A stretch of DNA of 64,000 nt from Isoetes taiwanensis (lineage: Eukaryota > Streptophyta > Lycopodiopsida > Isoetales > Isoetaceae), in the NCBI GenBank assembly GCA_021234155.1, contig JAJEKV010000415.1, forward strand, positions 155,141 through 219,140, in the 5' to 3' direction. Numbering within the stretch: position 1 is the stretch's first letter; each line of letters opens with the position of its first letter. Made by a program: the position numbers and the translations under genes. The notes beneath the pieces were generated by a model. That model was given only the letters and a program-made list of their open reading frames with translations, did no database searches and was not told the origin of the DNA. This document shows positions 33,746-44,969 of this stretch, in pieces.

Positions 33746-34761
33746 GTAGTATCTCTGTTAGTTCTTCCAGAAAGCAGGGATTAAGGGGGGGTAGAGACCT
33801 TTGTGACCCGTGTTCATTAGTATGCTCCTAGTAGCTCCTGTAGTACCCAGTAAATGTGGCCTGTGCACAAGATCCCACTGAGCTGTGGAATCTATGGCAG
33901 GATTGAAGCACCAGATAAGGGGCCGTAGTGATGAAGTGTGGGGTGGGGTCTCGCCTGAGCATAAAAGGCTACGGGGACTCCTTCAGTGAGCTAGGCCTAA
34001 TAGCCGGTCAGTGAACTAGGCCGGGTATGGGTCCGACACTCCCTGGGTACAGTTGTGTGATCACCCTGTACTTTGAAGATAAAGTTAGGGGAGTAGGTCG
34101 GGTACGGGTGCGGGGGTCGCTGACGCGGCACGCATTCTCTAGCTCACCCATGGAATCACTGCGACTCTGGGAAGGGACACTTCCCTGACCTGCCTCATTG
34201 GACCGGGGAGATGTAACCCGGAGTAGTCCCGAAGGGTGATGCCTTGGGATTGCGTCTCCGGAAGGCTACAATGACGCCATAGCTTGATTCAGCTCATCTG
34301 CAAAGTGTGCACAGGAGGGGCGGATGGAGTGGACAACCCTAGCCGATGTTCTATGCCAGCCAACGCCATGCCAAGATTCCGTCTGCTGATCTCTTGAGAC
34401 CTAGCCGTCAGTCGATCCTCATTGGAGTCTGAGCCGGGGTAGAACCTTGGGTTTAGGGTGTTTTCCTTAGCATTAGATGTATCTTCTCTGTTATCATCAG
34501 TTGGATGGATGTGCCACCCTTCGTGGTGGTTATTTATGATATGATTATGCTGTATGCTAACCTTGTATTCACGCTCCGCAACATAGGAGTCCCATTGAAG
34601 GCGTGGGCCGAATGACACTCCGTGTCCTTCACCCGGGCATCTTTCTATAGATGGTCTGAGTTAGACGGAGGGCCCTGCTCATGGTGAGCTGATTGCCATG
34701 CGAGGGGGAAGTCCCCGTATGTATACGTCCGGAGCGCCGTATATGTTCAGGGAGCGTCACA
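33746..34761 (-). mobile_element. Possible solo LTR, minus strand
   Basis: A 1-kb GC-richer, non-coding block. On the minus strand it begins TGTGACGCTCCC at 34761, and TGTGACGC is a frequent start of plant Ty3-type LTRs. The other border is not fixed, and no target duplication or primer-binding site was found. It might instead be another non-coding repeat. Confidence 0.35.
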
Positions 34762-34969
34762 AATATATATACAGGGAGACTTCTTATTTCTGATCTAAGA
34801 TGCATGATACTCCCTAGACTAAGTTTTTGCTAGTTAAAAGAGAAAATCTAGAATACCAACATATTTGGTCGGAATAATACAGTAACACTACTGACAGTAA
34901 TAAGTCTGCTGACAAACTGTATTATTTTCTAGTTACGGTGCCCAGCATTGCTGGGCATAATTTAGTAAC

Positions 34970-35093
34970 TTGTAAATGTTGAAAACTTGTACAATCCACC
35001 GGAACTTGTTGGAAACTTATTCAATTCATCATTGTAAATGTTGAATACTTGTACAATCCACTGGAACTTGTTGGAAACTTATACAATTCATCA
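34970..35093. repeat. 62-bp tandem duplication
   Basis: Units begin TTGTAAATGTTGAA at 34970 and 35032. Both contain ACTTGTACAATCCAC, GGAACTTGTTGGAAACTTAT and CAATTCATC. A small perfect dyad, TGCCCAGCATTGCTGGGCA, lies just before (34938-34956). Confidence 0.85.
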
Positions 35094-35556
35094 AAACTTG
35101 TTGGGAGCATATATTATGTTATCTTGAATTTATGTTCTAACTTATTTCCTGAGCTTATTCAGCCGAAGGAGCTTTTGGCCTTCTCCAACTTTGGCAGGTG
35201 CCATTATGATGGCAACCCCTATATGTTCGCTGGCCTTACCATCATTTAAAAATGTTGTTAAAGATGGTTATTTGAAATTATTGTATATGTGATATGTGCA
35301 GTAACTGTCTTTGACATTGTTTTTGCATATATAGTATTCCATGTAATGCTAGCTTTATTACATGAATTTGAAGTCTTTCTTATTATTCAACATGCTTTAA
35401 CATAATGTGTGATCTTAAACAATTTAACACATCGTTGAAAATGAAATCCACCATAAATTATCCGTTTTCTTAATAATTCAACACTATAGTGTATATAGTT
35501 CTTTAAGGGGATTGACATTTTACAGGTAAAATCACACTTCTGGAACAGGGCAATGC

Positions 35557-35828
35557 ACCCACAAATATTGGATTCAAATATTGTAGCTTGAAGTATACAT
35601 ACTGCTTCTAAAAAGATTGATTAAACAATCGAAGTGGAACATATTAGGCGCAATGTTAAGAGTTCTGTCATTATTTGAAATACAGTGACCTACCCACAAA
35701 TATTGGGTTCAATTCAAATGTAGCTTAAAGTATACTTACTGCTTCTAAAAAGATTGATTAAACAATAGTAGTGGAACATATTAGTCATAATGCCAAGAGT
35801 TCTTGTCATTATTTGAAATACAGTGACC
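35557..35828. repeat. 135-bp tandem duplication
   Basis: Units start ACCCACAAATATTGG at 35557 and 35692. They share GTAGCTT.AAGTATAC, CTGCTTCTAAAAAGATTGAT and ATTTGAAATACAGTGACC. AT-rich and non-coding. Confidence 0.85.
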
Positions 35829-36506
35829 ATCTCATAGACCAACATGCAGTCAAATACCAATGGCTATTCATAGATCAGCCACATCTATGTTATTAAAACA
35901 TTGGACAGCCACATCTTGATTTAGCAAATTGGCAAATATATTGTGTGCCACACTCAAGCCCGCCCTCAAACGCCCACATTTTGCTTGCCAATACATATCC
36001 AAAGAGCAATCATATGTCCACATGTGCTTTTATTCTGAACCTTGGAAACAAGGTAACATAAAGTTTTACAGAACTTGAAGTGTATTCAATGTAAATTTTG
36101 TTTCTACTCAGCATCAAAAGACCCTAGACATAGCTTGTTAACAAACAACTGTCTTGAAATCCAGATTCTGCTTCTGTAGACCAGCTTTATTCATGGCTTT
36201 TATCATAACTTTTGAGACTGTAACATCAAAGAGATACCTTTTCTGTAACTGGCTACAACTTCTATATATTCCTGCCACATATAGATATTTAAGTAGGGTC
36301 GTGTTCATTTCTAGAGATGGATTGAGATTAGCATCTTACATGGCCTGAATGACCTGTTTTTTGAAGAGGTTGAACTAAATATTGAACAAATGTGACATTC
36401 TAAACAGAGTCCCAAGCTGCAAAGTCTTCAATACTGCTTTATATCTTTGTTTTGCCTGCGTCTCCAGGCACAACAGCCGCATCCCCTGATACATCAGCTG
36501 TAGGCT
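35829..36506. other. No gene seen
   Basis: AT-rich sequence between the duplication and the presumed 3' end of the TPR gene. Nothing specific. Confidence 0.5.
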
Positions 36507-36790
36507 TTAAGCTAAACTGAAATTTGCACCATTTTCATTCTCTGCAATTGCACCACTTTCTGATTCAAGATTACTCCTTAAGAATAGCAGCTCATAAGAT
36601 GAGAACCTAGCTTCCATGGACAAAAATGGAACCAACAGAGAATTGAAAGAGAATCTTACTTGAATGTTAACTTTGTGAGCATCTAATTTCGGGGCTGTTG
36701 TTGGAGATACGAAATATAAGTTACAGCATCTATATTCAAAAAACAGCCAACAGATATCCTCATTGGATTCACCCAAAGAAGCTGGTACGA
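36507..36790 (-). CDS. Possible terminal exons of the TPR gene
   Basis: A minus-strand frame of 89 codons ends at 36507 with ENENGANFSLA. Inside it, CAA|GTAAGA after LDAHKVNIQ (about 36660) looks like a donor, so it is probably two exons read through an intron. The link to the exon at 37340 is not shown. Confidence 0.35.
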
Positions 36791-37339
36791 TGGCAGCATT
36801 TGCTTAGAGTGACAGGCTCCTCTTGTAACATTTAACATAAGCTTTTTTCACATAGAGGCCTCCAACCGGCAAAAAGAAACAAAAAAAAAAAAAATACAAA
36901 GACTTTAAGTATGCCTTCCTTAGGCAACCACAAAACTTAGCATTGTTGCGTGGTTCCAAATATTGGAAGAACTCTAAGCATTGTTGTGGCTTTTTGTATA
37001 CCCTTCTTTGTTTGAATGTCCTGTAATCTAATGGCTAACAACAGTGTCTAAGTCTTCTACCATAACCCAAATCTCGTAGTGCATGCAGCTCTGTTGCAAA
37101 GCAGAATCCTCTTTCATGCTAACCTTGTAAGATCATGTATAGGAAGGAAACACAATTTTAGCAATGTTGTCTCATGTCTCAAGTTAGAATCGCTACGTAT
37201 TTTCACAACAGTATGGTGCTATGCCATTAGGAAAGTTGAATCTACTTGCAACTGCTATGGCAATTCCGATGCTGGGTAGCATAAATATATCCACATTAAG
37301 AGATGCACAAAAAATCAAATCCAAGGAAAAGTTGCATAC

Positions 37340-40300
37340 TTGCCACTCAGATCTGCCACCCAGGTTACCGTAATTGATAACAAAGATAAGGATGAGCCTG
37401 ATGCCATTGTTGGAAGCTTTATAAACCACGAAATCTAAGCCCTGTACAACATCAAATCCAAGTTACCTAAGTTTCCTTCGCATTTGTATCTGGGATTCCA
37501 AGGCTGGCCTTCTTTGACAGTTCATTATGTGGCTTCAGAATTTTCTGGCCTGCAAAGATTGCGCTGCCACAAAAGACGTGACTATAACCCCTTGGCTTGG
37601 TAAACATGTGGGTGAAAGGTCATGTGAAAGGCCAGATTGTTTGACGTGGCAGAATCTGGGCCATCCACCAAGGTGTGAAGTTCAAATGAACAAATCTGGG
37701 CCATCGGGTGGGGCGGAGGGACATTGGGACGATCTCAGCCCTGGGAGAGCAAAGATGCATCTCAACATCAGATGGTTGGGATTTGCCTCTTAATGCAAAG
37801 TTTAGATGCCCCAAACTTCCTCCTACGGAAGAAAAGAAAGCCCAGATTTCCAACTGCCACGTTCTGATACTCGGGCCTTTTCAGGTAAGTTGCACACTTG
37901 AGTGCCTTCTACAAAAACAATACTTGTACCATGGATAAGGTGATAAAATTTTAGTTCTTTATTATGTAAAAAGTGGATCATTACCCGATGATTATGCGTT
38001 GCATCTGTCCAACTCTCAATGGCTAAGAGCAGCAGACCCTTATTTGTGTATGCTATGAATTTCCCTTGCTGGTCAGTGATAGAGGCGTGCTTCTCATGCC
38101 AATTTAATGCTCTTCATACTGGAAAAGCATTAAAAAAGGCTACGTTAATACAATGACGTAAAGATGAATGTCAAGAAAAACCAGCTCATACTTAAAGCTG
38201 GATTTTTCGAAACAATAAACTATGTTTTTAAATAACTAAGGTACCTCAATAATGGCAGATGTCGATTTCGAGTTTCTAAACTTCTTGTCTTGTTGAGCTT
38301 GCACTGAGCAACCCATAAAATTGTATGCCATAGCTTCGCCACTTAAAGTCCCAATTTGTTTGCATATGCATACATACTCTTCGTAGCTTTCTAATGCCTT
38401 ATCATACTTCTGAGCTTCCAAACTTAAAGTCAGCATAGTTCTTGACTCTTATAACAGCTAGTTGAGTACAAATGACATAGATGAAAGAAGTTAGTATTAC
38501 CTCAGCATTATCATACAAAATGCCCAGGCAAAGAAGCATTCTGGCTTCATCTTCTACTGCATTTGGATCTTGTTTTTTTTCAAATTGAATACAAAAGAAT
38601 TTTGTAATCCGCAATATTATCCCTGAAAATCTTCAGTTAAACAATGAAGTTAAACATGGCCAGAGATTTAATGCCTAAGCAACCAAGTTTACTTTTAGTT
38701 ATAGTACTGCACACTCTACACAGCTTGTCTTACTTTGGCATGTCCACCCTTTTCAAGGTCATTTACTTGCTCTTCAAAAAACGTTCTATGTGGAGCATGA
38801 GCTTTTTCTGGCACAGACATTCTAATGAAGCTTGAAATAGGCTTAACCATATCCGTCTCTGCATTTATAATCTTTGCTTAGAAAAGTATAAAATCAACAT
38901 GCTGATGAAAATTGTATCACAGCGCAGACCTAAAGGCAGAGGCTCCAAACGTGCCACAAGTGAATGCATTATCACACCAGTTGCAGGGCGACCACCCGAT
39001 GGGCATAAGTCCTCGTGCCTGGATTGATTTTCACACTACATTACTTGAAGTCGATGGCAAAGAAATGGAGCAAGAAGAGGGTAGCATACCATAGGTGTAA
39101 TGCCCTGCTTTTCTTTGTGAGCTGGTCACCAAATTCAGAAAAGGGGGCTTTCAAGCCTGCATGAAACCTAAATGTAAATCTGAATTTCCAAGGATATAAC
39201 TTAGATCACTTACCTTGGGAGCATCCTGGTGGCTTTCTGGTAACAGATCGTGTGATCCAATCAGGTGTGTTTTCATCAATGGAAGACTTTTTGCTCTCCA
39301 AACTTGCAAGCACATCCTGCACTAGACATACACTCCTGCTTGCATTCAATTACACTGAACCATCCACCCTAAGTGTTTGAAAATCTCCACCTGTTCTCAG
39401 TATGGATCTATTATTGCATGCTTCATCATCATATACATTAATTTCCTTACTTTCCAACGTTGCTTCCATCTGGGCACATATCCTTCTTGCTGTGCCAAAA
39501 TTTTATCCCTTTCTTCATTGGTCATGTGCTTCTCTTCCTCGGGAATCTTCTCAAAAAAAATTATCATTTCTTCATGGTTGGATGGATTATTCTTTCCTGC
39601 CAATGATCTGGAACGTTTGGCTGGTGGCTTGTCCCGGTTAGCCCAGGGCGGATAGCTGGTGCGACGGCATTGGCGCGGCTTAGCCTTGGCTAGTTGGGCT
39701 GGTTGTTGGTTTGAACTAAATGGCTAATCTCAAATCTTTTAACTTTTCCATAATCAGCTTTACATTTTTCTTCTGGAGATGGGGGTTTTTTAATCCGGCC
39801 TCAAAGGCTCTGTATCAGGCTTCTTGAGGGGTACATTGATGTATACTTGTACAATTTGACAGCATTCTTATTACTGCCTTGGTTTTTCCCTCGAAAACCC
39901 TTCGGGGCGTAATAAGTTTGCTGCGCTCCTTGTGGGTCCCATAGGCCTTCATTCTGAATGTTTAAGTAATACAGCACCTGGCAGGTTTGTTAGCCATCTT
40001 TCATTCGATTGTGTTGGCAAAGGGCTGCCATGCCTTAGAACATCTCTCTGCAATTCTGGAATCCTCTCAGCATCAGAATCTAAAGACAAAACATTCATAT
40101 CCGAGATTTAACGGTAAATGATACCTATTGTTGGGTATTCATATAAAAACGTTTTTTGAAATACTCAGGTCTTGTGGGAGCTGCTGCACATGCCAACAGC
40201 AGCGGCACCATTCCAAGTTCAGGTGGCTACACAGCCATGTTGTTCAAGTCACGTGGAATTTCCCTCTTCCAATCTTCGATCCTCTTCTTTCCCCTTTCTT

Positions 40301-40447
40301 TTCATCTTTCTATCACTTGATAGCTCTTATTAGAATAAAAAATTTAACAGTAGAAGCAAATTAGAGGACTAACTTACCATTCATCGATTCATGCTCAGAT
40401 GACCTCAGAAACGAACAAAAAGAATAGATTACGGATGCCAAAACCAT
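37340..40447 (-). CDS. Multi-exon TPR-repeat protein gene
   Basis: Exons with GT-AG borders, minus strand: 40378-40447 (possible first), 39978-40079, 39451-39596, 39214-39316, 39090-39156, 38930-39018, 38734-38858, 38501-38622, 38245-38445, 37985-38118, 37340-37441. The phases of the first seven join without a break. Signatures: SDAERIPELQRDVLRHGSPL, DKILAQQEGYVPRWKQRWK, KAPFSEFGDQLTKKSRALHL, VPEKAHAPHRTFFEEQV, then TPR-like units EARMLLCLGILYDNAE, KYDKALESYEEYVCICKQIG, GEAMAYNFMGCSVQAQ, WHEKHASITDQQGKFIAYTN and KASNNGIRLI...INYGNLGGRSEW. Exons 38501-38622 and 37985-38118 are each one base short of phase. TPRs are protein-binding helical pairs; the partner is unknown. Terminal exons may lie at 36.5-36.8 kb (LDAHKVNIQ; ESGAIAENENGANFSLA then stop). 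A ciliary TTC29-type relative is conceivable but unproved. Confidence 0.72.
39785..39965 (+). mobile_element. LINE-C family 3' end in an intron of the TPR gene
   Basis: Shares TATTACTGC..TGGTTTTT, CCTCGAAAACCCTTCGGGGC and GGGTCCCATAGG with the LINE-C 3' UTR at 13.25-13.4 kb. It lies between exons 39451-39596 and 39978-40079, antisense to the gene, and stops about 13 bases short of the donor of the latter. Confidence 0.75.
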
Positions 40448-41149
40448 AGAAATGTTTTGTTCTTTGGCAATCCAGCATAGTTGATATGCCAATTTGCGAA
40501 TGGATCAATATAGAACAGAGAGGAGACTTTTTCTTTTCAGTAAACATTACCATTCTGTCGTGCTGCAAAATTGCATCTTTGTGACAACGACACATGCAAC
40601 AGACATAATAGCTGTTGTCCCTTCTGCTACATACTCTGTTATGTCCAAAAAGCAGATCAGGCCAAAAGACCTGGTTAACATGCTCTTTAGCAGATTCGTG
40701 GAGCTAAGTAGACATTTAGTTATTTATAAAGCGAATCCTTGAGCCTGCATTTCTTCGTCCCCTGCTCATTCCTTGCCTGGTCCGTTATCTTCGGTTTATT
40801 CGCCTCCCCCGTAACAACGCCAATCAAATTACTACCATGATTGATGCAAAATAGATTACTATGCCCACTCTTTTTTCCGATATGTTGCTGCAGCGTTACT
40901 GCTGGCTACAAACAAACATCAATTAGAGAATCGTTACAACTGAGCAAATTCTCATCAATTCTCATGCAATAGGTGCGAATGTGGTCGAACAAACAAAGAA
41001 AAGGAATCTACCTTTTTAATCCCACGTTGTATTGCTAAGCTCCGGACCTATCTGTCGCAAGTCAGTTGTCGCAAGAACGGAAGAGTTGTAGGAGTTCTCC
41101 AAATTGGATTACAATTTGTTGCAAAGTGGCAGATTCCGAAACAATCCCT
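40448..41149. other. Presumed upstream region of the TPR gene
   Basis: A minus frame with YVCCMCRCHKDAILQHDRM before a GTAATG donor (about 40550-40630) could be an upstream exon or chance. No clear promoter element seen. Confidence 0.3.
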
Positions 41150-41775
41150 ACTTAACCATGACTTGAACTTCGCTGCTACTGGGCTATCTCCTTTTATACT
41201 AAAGCATGGACCATCTAGAACATTCGTGAAGCTTCTAGGACTGCCAAACGAAGCTTCTGTCTAGAACATAGAAGAGCCAACATGAAGCGTCGAGAAACCT
41301 CCGGTTCCTTCTGAAACATGGCCCACACCAGTACTTGAAAGCGCATATATCTATGAAGAAACGGAGAGCTATTGCCTTCGTGAGGACGGGGTCCCATCAT
41401 CTCAGAATTGAAACAGGTCGTTGGACTACAGATGGAGGGCAGAGAATCCCCCGGCATAAGAGAATATGCCAGTGTTGCCACATGCGGACAGTAGAGGCTG
41501 CATCAATTGCTGGCATCGCCAATGGTTGCACGTCTCGCATCCTACATTTTGCAAGTCTCTACCGTCAGAGAATCCCTTACAGGACAAGGGATCTCAGAGC
41601 CTACTACCAGGGTTTTTCCTCCCATGTGGGGGTTTATTCATCCCAGTAGTAGGGACACATTGTATAGTAGCATTTGTCTTTTTGGTGTGGTTTTATCTGC
41701 TTTGTGTACTGCATGTACCGTCTCATAGGTCAAGTTTTAGCCTCCGCGGACGTTAAAATATACTTCCTTCCTTCT
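41150..41775 (+). mobile_element. LINE-F: C-terminal and 3' end fragment of the LINE-C family
   Basis: Reads AHISMKKRRAIAFVRTGSHH and RIETGRWTTDGGQRI (41335-41450), matching PMKMRRLIASIRTGAHRHRIE of LINE-C, then RICQCCHM with the zinc knuckle degraded after it. The 3' UTR carries CATAGGTCAAGTTTTAGCCT and CGCGGACGTTAAAATA followed by CTTC repeats (41762-41778). It ends about 165 bases before the LURP-one gene start. Confidence 0.8.
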
Positions 41776-41942
41776 TAAAAATTTTCAGGCTTACACGTGT
41801 TTTATCTTAATCATAAATGTAAATTTCTATAAACAATCTAATTCATTTAAACTGCCCCCTTACCCATTGTTATACATAGGACGCTTGCTGTCCTAGAATA
41901 TAGTGTAAGGCTGATAACGGGGTGCGTATTTGATTTAAGAGC

Positions 41943-42837
41943 ATGGCGCCGGCCAGGAAAAGAATGGCAGGGGTAGTAGTGTGCGGAGAAGAGTTCTGCT
42001 CCGACAAGCCCACAACTTTGAAGCTCAAAGCAAGATGGCCCAGCTGGAGCCGTGGCTACAAGATCTGGGATGAACACGGCGCCCTCGCCTTCACCGCCAG
42101 ATGGAGTGGAGGATTCTCTTGGGCTAAGCTTGTCCTTGAGAATTCCAAATCCAATCCCGTCCTTAGCCTCTGCCCCATGGTATGTCCTCTCCCATAAAAA
42201 TTGCTTCTTATTATTACTCTACACTTACAATCCTTCCTTTGCAGCATGGAACTTGGGTGGCTTTCCAAGGGCTCCAGCAGATATTCACCGTCAGAAATCT
42301 ACCTTCCAAGCCCAATAGCTTAGCAGTATATTTCACAAAATACCCCCCAACAAACCTGGAGATCTCTCGTGTGCACGATTCAACTAGCGATTTCTGGATT
42401 TCTGAAGAAGGTCAACTGCTAACAGAGGTTAGATCTTGGTCTCACTTAATCAGATTTAACTTATTTCTATGAAGCGAGTGTCATTGATTTTTTTTTCCCA
42501 ACAAACATGGAATTGTTAGATCCCTACGCCTCGATTTTTGTTTCAGGCAAAGTCTATTGGCGAAGAAAGTCGCCAGATTTTTGTTCCGGCCGGATTTGAT
42601 GCAGCATTTTTGGCTGCGGTAGTTGTAATTATGGAAGAAGAAGGGCATTGCCCAAGAATTATGACAAGCGTCCACACTGAGATCTGTCGATCGCATAGCA
42701 ACATTGAATCTGATTCGTCTGAGGAATCTGGACCTGGTTGTAATATGTGGCCCCTTCCTCGCATGGATGGCTATCATCGTTTGTCTTTGGACGGGATCGA
42801 ACGCGAATCTTCCTCGTCAACATTTTGTGCACGTTGA
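41943..42837 (+). CDS. LURP-one-related (LOR, DUF567) protein, gene 1
   Basis: Three exons with GT-AG borders and phase 0 introns: 41943-42179, 42245-42427, 42547-42837; 236 residues. Exon 1 has VVVCGEEFCSDKPTTLKLKA, WPSWSRGYKIWDEHGALAF, GFSWAKLVLENSKSNP and LSLCPM; exon 2 starts HGTWVAFQG and has NSLAVYF; exon 3 has FVPAGFDAAFLAAVVVIMEE then a polar tail. This is the tubby-C-terminal-like beta-barrel fold of LURP-one-related proteins (Arabidopsis LURP1 acts in oomycete resistance; most family members have no known role). Length is usual (about 200-240). MAGVV eight codons in could be the true start. No membrane segment. All motifs are present, so it is probably functional. A paralogue lies inverted at 55 kb. 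Confidence 0.9.
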
Positions 42838-43129
42838 AGCTAATATAAAGAAATTTATCTAAATTTGTCCACTACCATTGGCAAGAAAAGTAAACATTAG
42901 GATTGTGTGGTAAAGAATCAGGACATTAGTATCACGTCAAGAATCAGGACTTCAAATTTTGGTAAAGCTGCAAATGGTAACTTGGAAATTTTTAAGAGAG
43001 CAAGAAGCATCAATAAACATTGGTCAGTTTTGAATGTCAAATATGATATAGTGCATGTTTACATTAGATCTTAAACTATGGTCTCATGGTAAAACCTTAG
43101 ATTGCAACATCCAAGCTCATGAGTTCAAC
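42838..43129. other. 3' flank of LURP-one-related gene 1
   Basis: AT-rich; no clear terminator. A direct AATCAGGACTT/AATCAGGACAT pair at 42914-42955 only. Confidence 0.4.
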
Positions 43130-43550
43130 GCTCCATTGTGAATGGATACACATTTTCTTGTTGAAATTTTTGCCACTTTAGCCATGTACAGTGGTGGGGG
43201 CAAGTTTTATCTAGGTGTGTTGTGTCTTATAAGCTCCGTGAGCATTTTGTGGACGTTAAAAATGAGCTTTCCATGGACTTAAAAAATGTATCTATCTATC
43301 TATCTATCTGTTAGACTAAGAATAATGATCTAATGCACGTTAAAAATGTATCTATCTATCTATCTGTTATAGACTAAGGACAATGATGTAACTGTGCTGG
43401 GATAAACATTTCTTTGTTGAATTTTTTGCCACTTCAGCCATGTACAGTGGTTGGGGCAAGTTCCCTCTGGGTGTCTTATGTCTTTTAAGCCCCGTGAGCA
43501 TTTTGTGAGTATAAGTTGACCATTAAGAAGTTGGCCATGAGGAAGTTCTT
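43130..43550 (+). repeat. Two tandem retroelement 3' ends with TATC tails
   Basis: GCCACTTTAGCCATGTACAG (43170) and GCCACTTCAGCCATGTACAG (43428) start two copies of one sequence. Each continues with GGGGCAAGTT, TGTCTTATAAGC/TGTCTTTTAAGC and GTGAGCATTTTGTG. Around them lie two stretches of GTTAAAAATG followed by (TATC)n (43291-43312, 43350-43363). The GGACGTTAAAA + simple repeat ending resembles the LINE-C and LINE-F tails. Confidence 0.7.
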
Positions 43551-43599
43551 ATAACGCTAATAGTTTCTATTGAGGTGTGTGGGAGTTAGAATGTATGGT

Positions 43600-44130
43600 T
43601 AAGAGATGTGCTCTAAATCGGCTTAAGTTTTCCACACACTCGGGTGCACGTGGGTCGGGCAAGTGTTCCCCTCCTCCCGTGCCTCTCGGGGCTCGGTGCA
43701 TTCGGGAATTTTATGTGTTTTGGAGAAACTCTGGATTGCAGGGGTGATCTTCCCGGCCGCCCGACACTAGATAGCGAAATGATGGATAGTACCACTCTCA
43801 GCAACGGATATCTTAGCTCTTGCGACGATGAAGAACTGTGAATTGCAGAACTCTGTCAATCATTGAATCTTTGAACGCAACTTGCGCCCTAGGCTTGTTC
43901 GAGGGCATGTCTGGCTGAGCATCTAATCGTCCCTCTCTCTCGCACTGGCTGCGAAGTGCAAATCGGCTATCCATGGCAAGCACATGGTCGGCTAGAGGCA
44001 TAGGGAGGACGCTGCACTCTAAAGTGCGCGACTGGCGGGGTTGGTTCGAGTTATCGTTTGCTTCCGGCTGTGGCTGGTCCTAGCGGCCCTCCGGCACGAT
44101 GATAGACCCTTCTCCAGACAAAGGCATCCG
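43600..44130 (+). other. rDNA fragment: ITS1 end, 5.8S and ITS2
   Basis: GC-rich islands flank the 5.8S remnant: GAGAAACTCTGGATTGCAGG (43723) before it, and the spacer with CTGGCTGCGAAGTGCAAATC (43945) after it, as in nuclear ITS1 and ITS2. No 18S end or 26S start is visible, so a piece of an rDNA unit was inserted here. It joins Ty3 sequence at about 44130-44200. Confidence 0.75.
43790..43926 (+). rRNA. 5.8S rRNA pseudogene
   Basis: Typical 5.8S words in order: CTCTCAGCAACGGATATCTT, AGCTCTTGCGACGATGAAGA, TGTGAATTGCAGAA, AATCATTGAATCTTTGAACG and CAACTTGCGCCC. Between GATGAAGAAC and TGTGAATTGC about 20 bases of the invariant GCGAAATGCGATAC region are missing, and several conserved bases have changed. 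Length is about 137 rather than 160. Non-functional copy. Confidence 0.88.
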
Positions 44131-44199
44131 TCTTCACAGATGCACCACGATCCCGCGTCTTCTAGCTCCGGGTTCCATGGGACCGTGAGGTTCCCCGGA

Positions 44200-44969
44200 T
44201 TTCCCGATCGTGGCCTCTTCCTCGATTGTACTGACTATGTTACCAAGTGGGTGGAGGCACGCGCATTTAGGGAAGACATGGCTAATAATGTGGCTATATT
44301 CTTGTACGAAAATATCATAACATATTTTGGCTGCCCTTTTGAATTGGTTAGCGATAGAGGTAAGCATTTTCTTAATGATACTATTGAAGCTTATACTAAT
44401 AGATATGGGGTGGAACATAGAAAGACAACTCCATATCACCCATGCGCAAACGACCAGGTGGAGCGAACAAACAAAATTTTATGTACCATTTTTACAAAAA
44501 TTTGCAACGCCGATCGCACAGATTGGGCATTTTTGATGCGTTGTGGGCCTACTGCATTGCACATAAATTTACTACAAATGCTACACCTTTTAAATTATTA
44601 TATGGGCAAGAACCTATATTTCCTATTGAGTTAGAACTCCCAACCTTGAGAATTGCCATTGAACGTAAATTAGACTGGGATGGTAGTTTGCAAGCAAGAT
44701 TAGAATAACTAGAACATTTAGATGAAAGCAGACTATATGCTTATATGTCACGGCAATCAATTCAGCAATGTCCCAAAGCATGGTATGATCAGCATCGAAA
44801 CAATAAACACTTTGATAAGGGTAATTTAGTTCTACTTTATGATAGTAAGCATTGGAAGAAACCGGGTATACTCGGGATGCATTGGAAAGGTCCTTATATT
44901 GTTAAGGAAATATATGATAATGGATCTGTATTACTTAAAGATTTTCCAAGGAAGGAGCTTCCAACATGA
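44200..44969 (+). pseudogene. Ty3/gypsy integrase fragment
   Basis: Integrase core with the three catalytic positions visible: Asp in FLDCTDYVTKWVEARAF (44215), Asp in FELVSDRGKHFLND (44339), and Glu in ANDQVERTNKI (44447). One shift near 44525 moves the frame. DALWAYCIAHKFTTNATPF and LYGQEPIFPIELELPTL follow, then a TAA at 44706 and the C-terminal GPY/F-type region FDKGNLVLLYDSKHWKKPG, WKGPYIVKEIYDNGSVLLKD (44810-44945). The upstream RT and RNase H are absent; the 5' side abuts rDNA. Dead fragment of an ordinary plant Ty3 element. Confidence 0.88.

Noticed and set aside
38930-39018. A frame on the minus strand containing FTCGTFGAS, which recalls a WD-repeat protein motif.
   Set aside because: It is out of frame with the flanking exons. 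The frame that keeps exon phase across 39090-39156, 38930-39018 and 38734-38858 is a different one, so the match is chance.
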